Source: JAQVEM01 sp964595565 (lineage in GTDB: Bacteria; Actinomycetota; Humimicrobiia; Humimicrobiales; Humimicrobiaceae). From it: a DNA stretch of 26,960 nt. Both the position numbers and the translations under genes were made by a program. Below, in pieces: positions 8,343 to 15,552 of this stretch. The notes under the pieces are model-generated. The model was not told where the DNA came from and made no database searches. It saw only the letters and a list, made by a program, of their open reading frames with translations. Each line of letters opens with the position of its first letter. Positions within the stretch are counted from its first letter, which is position 1. Location of the stretch: positions 1-26,960 of the forward strand of contig CAZQQX010000028.1 of the NCBI GenBank assembly GCA_964595565.1, written 5' to 3'.

Positions 8343-9206
8343 TCATTGTTGGCTATTACTATTATGTTTATCTTTATCAGCACCCCCAAAGGGAATGAAT
8401 TCTCTTACATAAACAGGGGTAATATTACCGGGCCCGGCCTTTTTTAACCCATTATAATAAGCGCAGGCATTGACATATCCCGCCCGGGGATATACTGTTT
8501 TTTTATCCAGTATATAAACTTTGCCGTGCTTTAGAATATTAGATAAAGTTTCCCTGTAGACTGTACAACAGTTCCCCCCTATAACTACCTCTGGATTTCT
8601 ATATATGGCAGGGCTACCCGGAACCTTTAAGGTTCTGTTTTTTATCAATCTATCTAAAAACTCTTTTAGCTTATCATAGCCGACCAAAAAGTTTTCACTT
8701 TCCTTCTTTATAAAAAAATTGGCCTTCCCGGAATCAATTCTTGCAATATAATTTCCCCCACCACCGGCTTCAGTGGCAGGGACAGAACTGTAGAAAGAAA
8801 AATAGACTTCCTTTTTCCTTACGTCAAGGCAGGGCATAACTATGATAGAAACACCTCTGGCCGGCGAACCTGCAATAAGATTGATATTTTTTAGGACCAT
8901 ACCCGCCGCAACAGCATCCAGCGAATTAATCCCAAAAGCAGGCTTTTCTTCCAGGAAGGCTAACATCTTTATGACACTGACCCCGATTCTTGTCCCTGTA
9001 AAATCACCGGGGCCACTGTTTACTCCAAACACATCTATATCTTTTAATTCAATTTTTGATTTGCCCAGGGTTCTGTCCAGCATCCCCATTATATTTACCA
9101 TATGCCCGGTGCCGGCCCTGCTCATTACTTCAGAGATAACCCTGCTGTCACGGCTGACGGCAACACTCAGATATCTGGTACTGCTGTCAACGCTTAAGAT
9201 ATTCAT
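8343..9206 (-). CDS. tsaB: tRNA t6A biosynthesis protein TsaB
   Basis: ASKHA-fold partner of TsaD that scaffolds the t6A-forming complex. The N-terminus MNILSVDSSTRYLSVAV and the segment NSGPGDFTGTRIGV (about 64-77) are diagnostic. At 287 aa it is longer than the usual 220-240 aa. The extra length is in the middle and C-terminal parts, around a Gly-rich stretch (EAGGGGNY) and a lysine/phenylalanine-rich segment; this region is poorly conserved in the family anyway. It lies between tsaE (98-base gap) and tsaD (60 bases to the chosen tsaD start). Confidence 0.93.
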   Translation of the reverse strand: MNILSVDSSTRYLSVAVSRDSRVISEVMSRAGTGHMVNIMGMLDRTLGKSKIELKDIDVFGVNSGPGDFTGTRIGVSVIKMLAFLEEKPAFGINSLDAVAAGMVLKNINLIAGSPARGVSIIVMPCLDVRKKEVYFSFYSSVPATEAGGGGNYIARIDSGKANFFIKKESENFLVGYDKLKEFLDRLIKNRTLKVPGSPAIYRNPEVVIGGNCCTVYRETLSNILKHGKVYILDKKTVYPRAGYVNACAYYNGLKKAGPGNITPVYVREFIPFGGADKDKHNSNSQQ

Positions 9207-9304
9207 AACTCATCTTTCGTAATACTCTATAATTCTGACCTGATTTACCCGGTAAAATTTATCTTCTGCTCTTAAATGATATTAATTTTTTTACAGTGTA
9301 CTTT

Positions 9305-9814
9305 TTATTCCCATTCTTTATTTTTATCCAATACACCCCTGAGTTCTTCAAGCTTCCTATCCCAGTAGCGGTTTGAACTGCTGAACAATATTTTTCTTTT
9401 TGATTCTGTATCATCTTCGTCCGTTAGATAATCAAGGTTTATCTCTAAAAAATTCCCTTTTATATATTGTTTTATCTTATCTCCCCATTCTATGCAAACA
9501 ATTGAATTGCTATTATATATATAATCTCCAATACCAATCTCACTTATTTCCCCTGTGTCTCCCAGCCTGTACAGGTCAATATGCACAAGGTTTTTGAATC
9601 TGCCGACCCTGTACTCGTTGACAATAGTAAAACTGGGGCTTGAGGGATTCTCAGTTATACCCAGACCCCCGGCTATACCCGATATAAATGTCGTTTTGCC
9701 TCCGCCAAGTTCTCCGGTAAAAAGAATAACATCTTCTACCGAAAGAACCCTGGAGAAAATCTTTCCAAGTTTACAGGTAGAAACACGGGAATTTGAAATT
9801 ATTTCAATCTGCAT
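9305..9814 (-). CDS. tsaE: tRNA t6A biosynthesis ATPase TsaE
   Basis: Small P-loop ATPase that binds the TsaB-TsaD complex and allows turnover in t6A synthesis. The Walker A motif GELGGGKT is at 34-41, SPSFTIVNEY at 59-68, HIDLYRL near residue 98 and CIEWGDK near residue 129, all family hallmarks. At 169 aa it is slightly long because of a charged C-terminal tail. Its ATG begins one base after the stop of the upstream uracil-DNA glycosylase gene, so the two are probably translated from one message. Confidence 0.95.
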   Translation of the reverse strand: MQIEIISNSRVSTCKLGKIFSRVLSVEDVILFTGELGGGKTTFISGIAGGLGITENPSSPSFTIVNEYRVGRFKNLVHIDLYRLGDTGEISEIGIGDYIYNSNSIVCIEWGDKIKQYIKGNFLEINLDYLTDEDDTESKRKILFSSSNRYWDRKLEELRGVLDKNKEWE

Positions 9815-9815
9815 G

Positions 9816-10469
9816 TTAAAAGAGTCCTAACTGTTCACCCTTATTTTCTTCACTTTCGGCTTCTAGACTTAAGATATCTTCCCGGTAGCCGTCCGTCTCT
9901 TCACCGGACTCAACAATTTTATTTATTTTCTGGAAATCCTGTCTTAGAACTTCCATTTTTGAAGGGCTATACAGAACAGCGGCAGGATGATTTATGGGCA
10001 TTATAATACGGTTATTAACTTTATACACCTTTCCCCTGAGACCGGTTATTCCCTTATTAGTATTAAGAAGAAGCTGTGTTGAGTATTTCCCCATGGTGCA
10101 TATTAACTTCGGGTCAATTATCTCTATCTGCTTGAACAGGTAGCCTTTGCAGGCCTCAATCTCTTCTATCCGGGGGTCCCTGTTCCCGGGGGGCCTGCAT
10201 TTTAACACATTGGCAATAAAAACTTCACTCCTTACCAGACCGATTGAATCAAGAAGCTCATCAAGAATCTTCCCTGCCTGGCCCACGAAAGGCAGCCCCT
10301 GCAGATCTTCATTTTTCCCGGGTGCCTCTCCGACAAGCATAATTTTTGCATAGGCACTCCCTCCACCAAAAACGAACCTGTTCCTGGTCTTTGACAGCTC
10401 GCATTTAGTGCAATCCTTAATCTCCAGATAAAATTCTTTTAATTTTTGTCTCCTGTCATATTCTTCCAT
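9816..10469 (-). CDS. Family 4 uracil-DNA glycosylase (4Fe-4S)
   Basis: Removes uracil, mainly from deaminated cytosine, at the start of base excision repair. Four cysteines, Cys20, Cys23, Cys91 and Cys107, match the cluster ligands of family 4 enzymes (CxxC, then C-X15-C). The motif GEAPGKNED (47-55) is the catalytic region, LPFVGQAG (59-66) follows it, and INHPAAVLY near residue 158 is the DNA-intercalating motif. The C-terminal 40 residues are acidic and poorly conserved. It heads the unit with tsaE-tsaB-tsaD. The Shine-Dalgarno sequence is weak. Confidence 0.93.
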   Translation of the reverse strand: MEEYDRRQKLKEFYLEIKDCTKCELSKTRNRFVFGGGSAYAKIMLVGEAPGKNEDLQGLPFVGQAGKILDELLDSIGLVRSEVFIANVLKCRPPGNRDPRIEEIEACKGYLFKQIEIIDPKLICTMGKYSTQLLLNTNKGITGLRGKVYKVNNRIIMPINHPAAVLYSPSKMEVLRQDFQKINKIVESGEETDGYREDILSLEAESEENKGEQLGLF

Positions 10470-10503
10470 AGCTTTTTTAAATCTCTCTTATTTTTTATAT
10501 TTA

Positions 10504-10532
10504 TTTATAACTTATATTATTACATACTTCAA
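10504..10532 (-). promoter_or_regulatory. Predicted promoter of the UDG-tsaEBD unit
   Basis: On the minus strand TTGAAG (10527-10532) and TATAAA (10504-10509) are 17 bases apart, giving a leader of about 30 bases before the glycosylase ATG. It lies back to back with the plus-strand promoter of the lipoprotein gene. Confidence 0.5.
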
Positions 10533-10548
10533 CATTTATACATCTTCA

Positions 10549-10577
10549 TTTACAAAAATTTAAAATTCTTTTACTAT
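10549..10577 (+). promoter_or_regulatory. Predicted promoter of the lipoprotein gene
   Basis: TTTACA (10549-10554), 17 bases, then TACTAT (10572-10577). The inferred start near 10584 gives a leader of about 40 bases with a ribosome binding site AAAAGGA ending five bases before the ATG. Confidence 0.55.
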
Positions 10578-10624
10578 AAACTTGTATGTTTATAAGCAGA
10601 ACAATTATACAGAAAAGGACAAAC

Positions 10625-11035
10625 ATGAAAACTAAAGCAACTATTTTTTCACTGATTGTAGCACTTACCTTTGCGGCCCTTATCGGAGGTTGCAGCCCCG
10701 GTCCCGTTGAGATTGAAGAAGTGGTAACCTGCAAAAACCTGGACAGCGAGTACAAGCCGCTGGATATTACGACTACTTTTCCGTCAGGAACAGAAGTAGT
10801 ATATATAGCGGTTAAAATTAAAAATATGACCACTGAAGACAGGGTAACCACCACGTGGAATTATCTTGAAACCAAAGAGCAGATTAATACCACAGATTTC
10901 ACCACAGAAGAACGCGGTTCAGGCTACATTGGCTTTAGCCTGCAAATAGATAACAGCTTCCCTGCAGGTAGATACAATGCAATAGTCTACCTTAATAACG
11001 AAGAGGCTAAGACCGTAGAGTTCTCAGTGGAATAG
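10625..11035 (+). CDS. Small secreted lipoprotein, function unknown
   Basis: 136 aa with a type II (lipoprotein) signal peptide: positive N-terminus MKTK, a hydrophobic stretch from 6 to 20, then the lipobox I-G-G-C with Cys23 as lipidation site. The mature part is about 113 aa, rich in Thr, Val and alternating hydrophobic residues, suggesting a single beta-sandwich domain exposed outside the membrane. I do not recognise the family. The ATG at 10625 is chosen because of AAAAGGA five bases upstream and because an in-frame upstream ATG would spoil the signal peptide. It is transcribed alone, opposite to both neighbours. Confidence 0.8.
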   Translation: MKTKATIFSLIVALTFAALIGGCSPGPVEIEEVVTCKNLDSEYKPLDITTTFPSGTEVVYIAVKIKNMTTEDRVTTTWNYLETKEQINTTDFTTEERGSGYIGFSLQIDNSFPAGRYNAIVYLNNEEAKTVEFSVE

Positions 11036-11063
11036 CTTTTGCTCTTTTATAGATACTTTTAAT

Positions 11064-11291
11064 TTAGCTGACCGCTATACAGGTCAGGGTACGGGAAATA
11101 CCGTCAATTTTCTGAATCTTATCCAGTATTAGATTTGTAAGGGCATCAGCATCGGAAACTTCAACAAAAGCAATAATATCATAAGGCCCAACTGTCGTAT
11201 GAGCGCTCTTTACATTTTCCAGCCCATTAATAGCAGCCGCTGCCTCCTTTGCTCTTCCAGCTTCAGCTGTAATTAATATATATGCCTGCAT
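11064..11291 (-). CDS. Standalone Lrp/AsnC ligand-binding (RAM) domain protein
   Basis: 75 aa, the size of the effector-binding alpha/beta domain of Lrp/AsnC regulators without the DNA-binding helix-turn-helix. The segment TVGPYDIIAFVEV (about 33-45) is the core signature of this domain. Such solo domains form ring-like dimers or octamers and may bind amino acids or partner with full-length regulators; here the ligand is unknown. A strong GGAGGTGA lies four bases before the ATG. The gene stands alone. Confidence 0.87.
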   Translation of the reverse strand: MQAYILITAEAGRAKEAAAAINGLENVKSAHTTVGPYDIIAFVEVSDADALTNLILDKIQKIDGISRTLTCIAVS

Positions 11292-11457
11292 CTTATCACC
11301 TCCAATTTAGACTAAGTATATCATTGATATCAATTGTAGATAATAATTCCGGATTTTTCTTATCTTTTAAATCTATTATTTGAATATAACTGTTCTTTTT
11401 TATTATCACAGAAGCTTTTATAACTTTTTTCTAAGATAACCTGAATCCACCTACAAG

Positions 11458-12249
11458 CTAACCTGCTTCAATAAGGTCTTTAAGAAAATCCAGATACCTT
11501 TCATTTTCTTCATGAAGCAAAAACGGCTTTATCTGCTTCTTATAAAAAGAAATGTTTTTTTCTTCCTTACTGCAAACCTCCTTTAATTTAAGAAAAAATT
11601 CTTTTTCTGACCTAATATTAAAAGTTTCCAAAACCTCTAAATCCGGTTTGACTTTTCTAGAAAGCAGCCAGTAGATATCATAAAAGTCCCTGCCTCTTGT
11701 CTGCTTCCTTGTTAATAGAGCTCTTATTTTCTGTGAAAGAAGTACCGGTAAAGTGTTGGTTACCACCCTTTCACTCATGCCAAAACCGGAAAGGAGTAAG
11801 ACTTCAGTCCCAATTCTTTCCTGATTGGTAAAATCAAGCCTTATCATCAATTTTTCCCTGGGGTCAGAACCAACCCCCATCTGGAAAAATAAACCTTCAA
11901 AACTTATCCTTCCTCTCCCGCCATTTTTCGTTTTCTTAAAATCAAATTCAAAATTATAATTTTCCCTCCTGAAACTATCAGAAGCTTTTTTAAAAAGATC
12001 TTTTACCTTATCCGGGTCCAGACTAAAATTATCAAAATCCAGATCTTCGGAGAACCTGTCCAGACCCCGTAAAAGCTGCAGCGAAGTCCCGCCTATAAAC
12101 GAAAGATTCTGGCAGGAGGGCAGCCTGTAAAGGGCGGTTAACAACTTTACCTGGAGATATTGCCTTAAAATAGCTCTTTTTTTTGCCGGAGGTATTCCCC
12201 GTCTTTCGGCTTCTTTTAAAATATCTTCCCAGAGAAATTTACTAATCAT
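11458..12249 (-). CDS. AbiEii/AbiGii-family nucleotidyltransferase toxin
   Basis: 263-aa member of the AbiEii/AbiGii nucleotidyltransferase family, the toxin of type IV toxin-antitoxin and abortive infection systems. The motif GGTSLQL (53-59) is followed by DRFSEDLDFD (64-73), whose acidic residues form the metal site. The segment KIRALLTRKQTRGRDFYDIYWLL (about residue 173 on) is the second conserved block. Related toxins add nucleotides to tRNA acceptor stems, but activity here is inferred only. Its ATG overlaps the stop of the upstream antitoxin gene by four bases (ATGA), so the pair is translationally coupled. Confidence 0.88.
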   Translation of the reverse strand: MISKFLWEDILKEAERRGIPPAKKRAILRQYLQVKLLTALYRLPSCQNLSFIGGTSLQLLRGLDRFSEDLDFDNFSLDPDKVKDLFKKASDSFRRENYNFEFDFKKTKNGGRGRISFEGLFFQMGVGSDPREKLMIRLDFTNQERIGTEVLLLSGFGMSERVVTNTLPVLLSQKIRALLTRKQTRGRDFYDIYWLLSRKVKPDLEVLETFNIRSEKEFFLKLKEVCSKEEKNISFYKKQIKPFLLHEENERYLDFLKDLIEAG

Positions 12250-12845
12250 AAGAGCCTTTCCGCCAATCTTTTAAAACTTTTTGTTTTTATTAATTGAATA
12301 TATCTTCTAAATTCCTGCCAGTTAAAATTCCTGGAAAAAGAAAAACGTTCCTCCAGGGGAAAATTTTTTCCAAAAGAAGCCTTATTTAGGTAAAGAAAAT
12401 CAAAAAGAGCCTTTTCTGGCCTGGCTACTTTGTAATACTGCTGTTTATCCACTTCAACCTCTTCCCAGCCAAAAAAAAGTTCCAGCTTTAAAGTACGGTA
12501 GGTAAAAAGACCGAACTGGTTTTTGAATTTTTGAGTTTTTCTGATTGTAACCGAAGTCACTGCAAAGGGTACATCTGGAATGACACCGTAATAATTAAGA
12601 GCTGATTCTAAGCTGATATAAGAAGGTTCATAAAGACGGTTAGCCAATTCAAATTCATCTTTAAACTCTGTTTCCTTTAAGAAGTAAAGATTCTTTTTTA
12701 GTCTTATAAGATAGCCCCTGGCTGCCCAGTTTTTTAATTGGTTTTTCACTGTCTGGCGGTTAGATTCAGGAAACCACTTGAAGATATCCTCAAGAGAAAA
12801 AATCCCTGTATTTTTTATTTTTAATCTTAATTCTTCAAACTTCAC
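12246..12845 (-). CDS. AbiEi-type antitoxin/transcriptional regulator
   Basis: 199-aa winged-helix protein. An N-terminal helix-turn-helix lies at about 15-55 (SLEDIFKWFPESNRQTV, then GYLIRLKKNLYFL), followed by the AbiEi C-terminal alpha/beta domain with YISLESALNYYGVIPDVPF near 75-95. AbiEi antitoxins neutralise AbiEii without tight binding and repress their own promoter. The start codon is GTG with only a weak GAG upstream, so antitoxin output may be tuned at translation. It precedes the toxin gene, the usual order. It could act as a stability module or in phage defence; the sequence does not decide which. Confidence 0.83.
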   Translation of the reverse strand: MKFEELRLKIKNTGIFSLEDIFKWFPESNRQTVKNQLKNWAARGYLIRLKKNLYFLKETEFKDEFELANRLYEPSYISLESALNYYGVIPDVPFAVTSVTIRKTQKFKNQFGLFTYRTLKLELFFGWEEVEVDKQQYYKVARPEKALFDFLYLNKASFGKNFPLEERFSFSRNFNWQEFRRYIQLIKTKSFKRLAERLL

Positions 12846-12885
12846 TATTTCTCAAAATAACAAAAAAATATTATTATCAGAAATA

Positions 12886-12913
12886 AGTATAGAACTAGTT
12901 TTTTGTTTGTCAA
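12886..12913 (-). promoter_or_regulatory. Predicted strong promoter of the AbiE pair
   Basis: On the minus strand TTGACA (12908-12913) and TATACT (12886-12891) are separated by 16 bases. The inferred start lies about 34 bases before the GTG. Both boxes are close to the sigma-70/SigA consensus. Confidence 0.6.
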
Positions 12914-13007
12914 GCATTGGTACAAAGACGCTCTCAAGACTTACAACTACCTCCACCATAGCTTTTATTAACACAGAAACAGGAAGACCGGACAGGACAG
13001 TTCAATG

Positions 13008-13133
13008 TTATTCAAGGACCATAGCAGTTACATTATCACAGCATTGTTTGTATACCCATGAACCTTTCGTGCAACCTAAACTATTGGAGCATATGTGGTT
13101 TTCATCCACTACATTGAGCAGTATTTCTTGCAT
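13008..13133 (-). pseudogene. Possible remnant of a gene 3' end
   Basis: A 41-residue minus-strand frame starting at ATG 13133, just past the TadG-like stop. It is rich in Cys and ends in CCDNVTAMVLE, which resembles the last beta strand of PP2C-type phosphatases (DNVTxxVV). No ribosome binding site is evident and nothing upstream in frame continues the family. It could be a decayed gene end, a small unknown protein, or chance. Confidence 0.25.
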
Positions 13134-13147
13134 GCAATAAGATGGCC

Positions 13148-13600
13148 CTACTTTATCCTTCTCAGCCTGCCATTTGTTCTTGTGTGTATTGTTATATTGT
13201 TTATGGAAATTATCTTTAAGAAAAAGCAGCTTACATCTGCCCCGCAGCTTACTTCTATATATTTTGGGTTATCCACACTTTCTATAACATCATAATTTAA
13301 ATACTTAATTTTACATCCGTCTGCATCTTTATAGTTTCTATAAAAATACTCATAAATTATATCCGGATAATTATTTTCCAGCCTGTTAATACCAAGAACC
13401 TGGGCCGCTTCCATGTCAATACATTTTGAAGCCTCTTCTGCTGCTACCATACATGCCTTATTTATTTCTCCCTTATACATAAAAGCCCTGCCTATATCAA
13501 CAACAAAGCCTGCCAGTAAAATAAAGATGGGCATAAGTATAGCTACCGTAATAAGAATTGAGCCTCTTTTAAGTTTTAAATTAGAATTCAAGTTCTTCAT
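13148..13600 (-). CDS. TadG-like pseudopilin/pilus assembly protein
   Basis: 150 aa. The N-terminal RGSILITVAILMPIFILLAGFVVDIGRAF is the hydrophobic TadE/TadG-type segment that anchors these proteins in the membrane, preceded by a short basic stretch. The following helix INKACMVAAEEASKCID continues the family pattern. The ending, a hydrophobic strand and a basic tail, is also usual. TadG-like proteins are minor components or assembly factors of Tad pili. The start overlaps the end of the upstream repeat-protein gene by 20 bases, with GGTGGGA serving as binding site. It is the last gene of the operon. Confidence 0.75.
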   Translation of the reverse strand: MKNLNSNLKLKRGSILITVAILMPIFILLAGFVVDIGRAFMYKGEINKACMVAAEEASKCIDMEAAQVLGINRLENNYPDIIYEYFYRNYKDADGCKIKYLNYDVIESVDNPKYIEVSCGADVSCFFLKIISINNITIHTRTNGRLRRIK

Positions 13601-14816
13601 ATCTTATCCCACCGAGCCATTTATTTGCGTCCGTGCCGCTACCTTCCGGTTTTAGGTTAATGGACCTGAAGCCGTTAATAGGATTTTTAAAACTTACATG
13701 GGCGCTCTCACCATTTTGAGCAAAAAGGTAAATATGAAGGAGGCTTTCCTCGCTCCCGCTGTATTCAAATTTTGTAAGAGTATCTATATTCCCTTCCGCA
13801 GATGGAGCCACATCTCCATCAAATATTATTACTCTCTCAACCCCATTATTATTAAATCTACATACATCCTCATAAACATGGACCCTAACAATCTTTTTTT
13901 CTTCTTCACCTTCAGATAAATCGCTGTTATCCACTTTCCAGCGTATGTTTAGCTCCATATCACATTCTTCGTTATCCCCGTCTTTATGCCATTTAGTAAA
14001 AACATATTCTGGACTCTTTTCAACTATAAGTTCACCATGAAGAGGTGTTGCGTAGAATCCATCCTCAACCCATACCATCTCATATTCATAATAACTTGTA
14101 TCAACCCATTCCTTTTCGGTATAATTTTCCCAGTAACCCTGACTCACAGTATAAGAAGTATCAACCCATCTTTTACCGGAAACTGTCTCCCAGTGACTGG
14201 TATCCACCCAGTAACTAATTGAAAGTGTTTTCCAGTAGCCGCTTTTTATCCAGACTTTATAAGATTCTTTTACTCTTGTAAGCTTTTCATAACACTTATA
14301 TTTTTTAGCATAAACCCGTCCGCCATAAACCGGACGATAATCAATAATCCACTTTTTCGCATGATATTTATTGCCTTTGTAAATTATTGTATATATGCTA
14401 GGCTGCTTCTTTGCAAAACCCGAATAAACTGACCAGCCATAACTATCCGTTCCTACATAAATTGTTAAATTTGCCTTAACCCATTTATCAACATATCTAT
14501 ATCTTGTCTCCCAGTGGCTGGTATCTACCCACACAGTCTTATTGTAGCAGTCATAATAACCACCGCTAACCCATACCTTATCGGTATAATTTTCCCAGTA
14601 ACCCTGATTCACAGTATAAGAAGTATCAACCCATCTTTTCTTAGTAGTTTTCTGCCAGTAACCATCTTCAACCTTATTTCTCTTTATCTCCCAGTGGCTG
14701 GTATCTACCCAGATTTTTTCAGATTCTGCATAACCATTTAAAGGTAATAAAAAAGTTATAGATATAAATACAAATAAAAATAATATTATCAAACGATATA
14801 TAATTTTATTAGTCAT
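13581..14816 (-). CDS. Secreted Trp/Tyr-rich WVDTS-repeat protein
   Basis: 411 aa with a signal peptide or N-terminal anchor (hydrophobic residues about 7-27, then NGYAES). The mature N-terminal two thirds consist of short aromatic repeats: WVDTSHWE occurs three times with related WVDTSY units, interleaved with GYW segments. A non-repeat insert (about 115-185) is Tyr/Lys-rich. The C-terminal about 150 residues contain an acidic, beta-rich domain without repeats. The pattern suggests a stack of beta strands exposed at the surface. I know no function. Its place inside the Tad operon, overlapping the TadG-like gene, suggests a pilus-associated adhesin or accessory protein. The start has GGGAG five bases upstream. 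At DNA level it has an internal 59-bp duplication. Confidence 0.7.
   Translation of the reverse strand: MTNKIIYRLIILFLFVFISITFLLPLNGYAESEKIWVDTSHWEIKRNKVEDGYWQKTTKKRWVDTSYTVNQGYWENYTDKVWVSGGYYDCYNKTVWVDTSHWETRYRYVDKWVKANLTIYVGTDSYGWSVYSGFAKKQPSIYTIIYKGNKYHAKKWIIDYRPVYGGRVYAKKYKCYEKLTRVKESYKVWIKSGYWKTLSISYWVDTSHWETVSGKRWVDTSYTVSQGYWENYTEKEWVDTSYYEYEMVWVEDGFYATPLHGELIVEKSPEYVFTKWHKDGDNEECDMELNIRWKVDNSDLSEGEEEKKIVRVHVYEDVCRFNNNGVERVIIFDGDVAPSAEGNIDTLTKFEYSGSEESLLHIYLFAQNGESAHVSFKNPINGFRSINLKPEGSGTDANKWLGGIRYEELEF
14116..14174 (-). repeat. 59-bp internal repeat, copy 1
   Basis: Identical to 14581-14639 at 58 of 59 positions; the single difference changes Asn to Ser. The copies are 465 bases apart, an exact multiple of three, and encode KRWVDTSYTV followed by QGYWENYT. 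Confidence 0.9.
14581..14639 (-). repeat. 59-bp internal repeat, copy 2
   Basis: Partner of 14116-14174. The same gene also has a 25-base exact repeat encoding WVDTSHWE at 14507-14531 and 14687-14711, with a third copy at 14186-14210 carrying two changes. Confidence 0.9.
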
Positions 14817-14825
14817 TTATACTCC

Positions 14826-15443
14826 CTACTTAAGATAAAAAATAAGTTCTTTGCATATTTCACCACTGTGATTATCCTTACCCATAACATACTGAACCCT
14901 AAAATATTTCCCTAGCAAAAAATCGAGGTCTCCAGCACTATTAAAATCTTCATAATCAAAAATCAAAGAATCATAAACATTATATCCTACATAAGGGTCG
15001 GACTCTAATTCATAAGTATTAATATCAAAAACAACCTGATAATCTTCAACATCTTCACAGAAAGAACTTCCATTCCTGGACTTTTTATCCACAAGGAAAT
15101 AAATTTTATTATCCTCTATTTTCTCTATAGTGCCTTTGAATATATAATCATATATAATTTCATGTTCAGCTGTATCAACCCAGAATTCAACTTTATTTCC
15201 CTCTTCATCCTCTCCAATAATTTTTTCCATTTCAATAACTATTTCATTTCCTTCTTTATCAAGAAATGTTTCATATCTCAATTCCTCCTGACTATCTTCG
15301 TATGAAATACCCTTATTCTGTTCCACACTTTTATTTATAGAATCCTTAATTTTTCCAGGCACATCAAACTTAATTACAAAAAATACGCAAACGGCTATAA
15401 ATACAATAAGAGTTATATTTGTAATTTTCCTTTTGTTTTCCAT
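14826..15443 (-). CDS. Unknown membrane-anchored protein in Tad operon
   Basis: 205 aa with a basic N-terminus (MENKRK) and one hydrophobic helix at about 9-26, most likely an uncleaved anchor, so the rest is outside the cell. The exterior part is very acidic (many Glu/Asp) and predicted mixed alpha/beta. It contains EFWVDTAEHE near residue 87, which echoes the WVDTSHWE repeats of the next gene. No family is recognised. AAGGA lies six bases before the ATG. It sits between the tadE-like and repeat-protein genes, with nine bases to the latter, so all three are probably co-transcribed and may act together at the surface. Confidence 0.7.
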   Translation of the reverse strand: MENKRKITNITLIVFIAVCVFFVIKFDVPGKIKDSINKSVEQNKGISYEDSQEELRYETFLDKEGNEIVIEMEKIIGEDEEGNKVEFWVDTAEHEIIYDYIFKGTIEKIEDNKIYFLVDKKSRNGSSFCEDVEDYQVVFDINTYELESDPYVGYNVYDSLIFDYEDFNSAGDLDFLLGKYFRVQYVMGKDNHSGEICKELIFYLK

Positions 15444-15552
15444 ACCAATCCTTCTTTAAAACTTAAAAAGCATTATAATTAAAATTTCTATAAAAAAATT
15501 TTTCTATTAAATACTAACTTTCCTACTCCAAACAGATTTATAAATTTGCTAT

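Larger units (their letters stand above)
12846..13147. other. Spacer between AbiE pair and Tad operon end
   Basis: 302 bases without a convincing intact gene. It holds the AbiE promoter at its left end and, further right, a 41-codon minus-strand reading frame (13008-13133) that may be a gene remnant. No transposon ends or direct repeats were seen. Confidence 0.5.

Noticed and set aside
11323..11334. 12-base palindrome ATTGATATCAAT upstream of the RAM-domain gene
   Set aside because: Short and AT-rich, expected by chance at this composition; no good promoter fits around it.
12846..13147. Transposon or insertion sequence remnant between AbiE and Tad
   Set aside because: No terminal inverted repeats, target duplication or transposase motif could be seen.
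14507..14711. Repeated short segments that could suggest a CRISPR array or tandem RNA repeat
   Set aside because: Spacing is irregular and in multiples of three, and all copies encode WVDTSHWE within a continuous gene.
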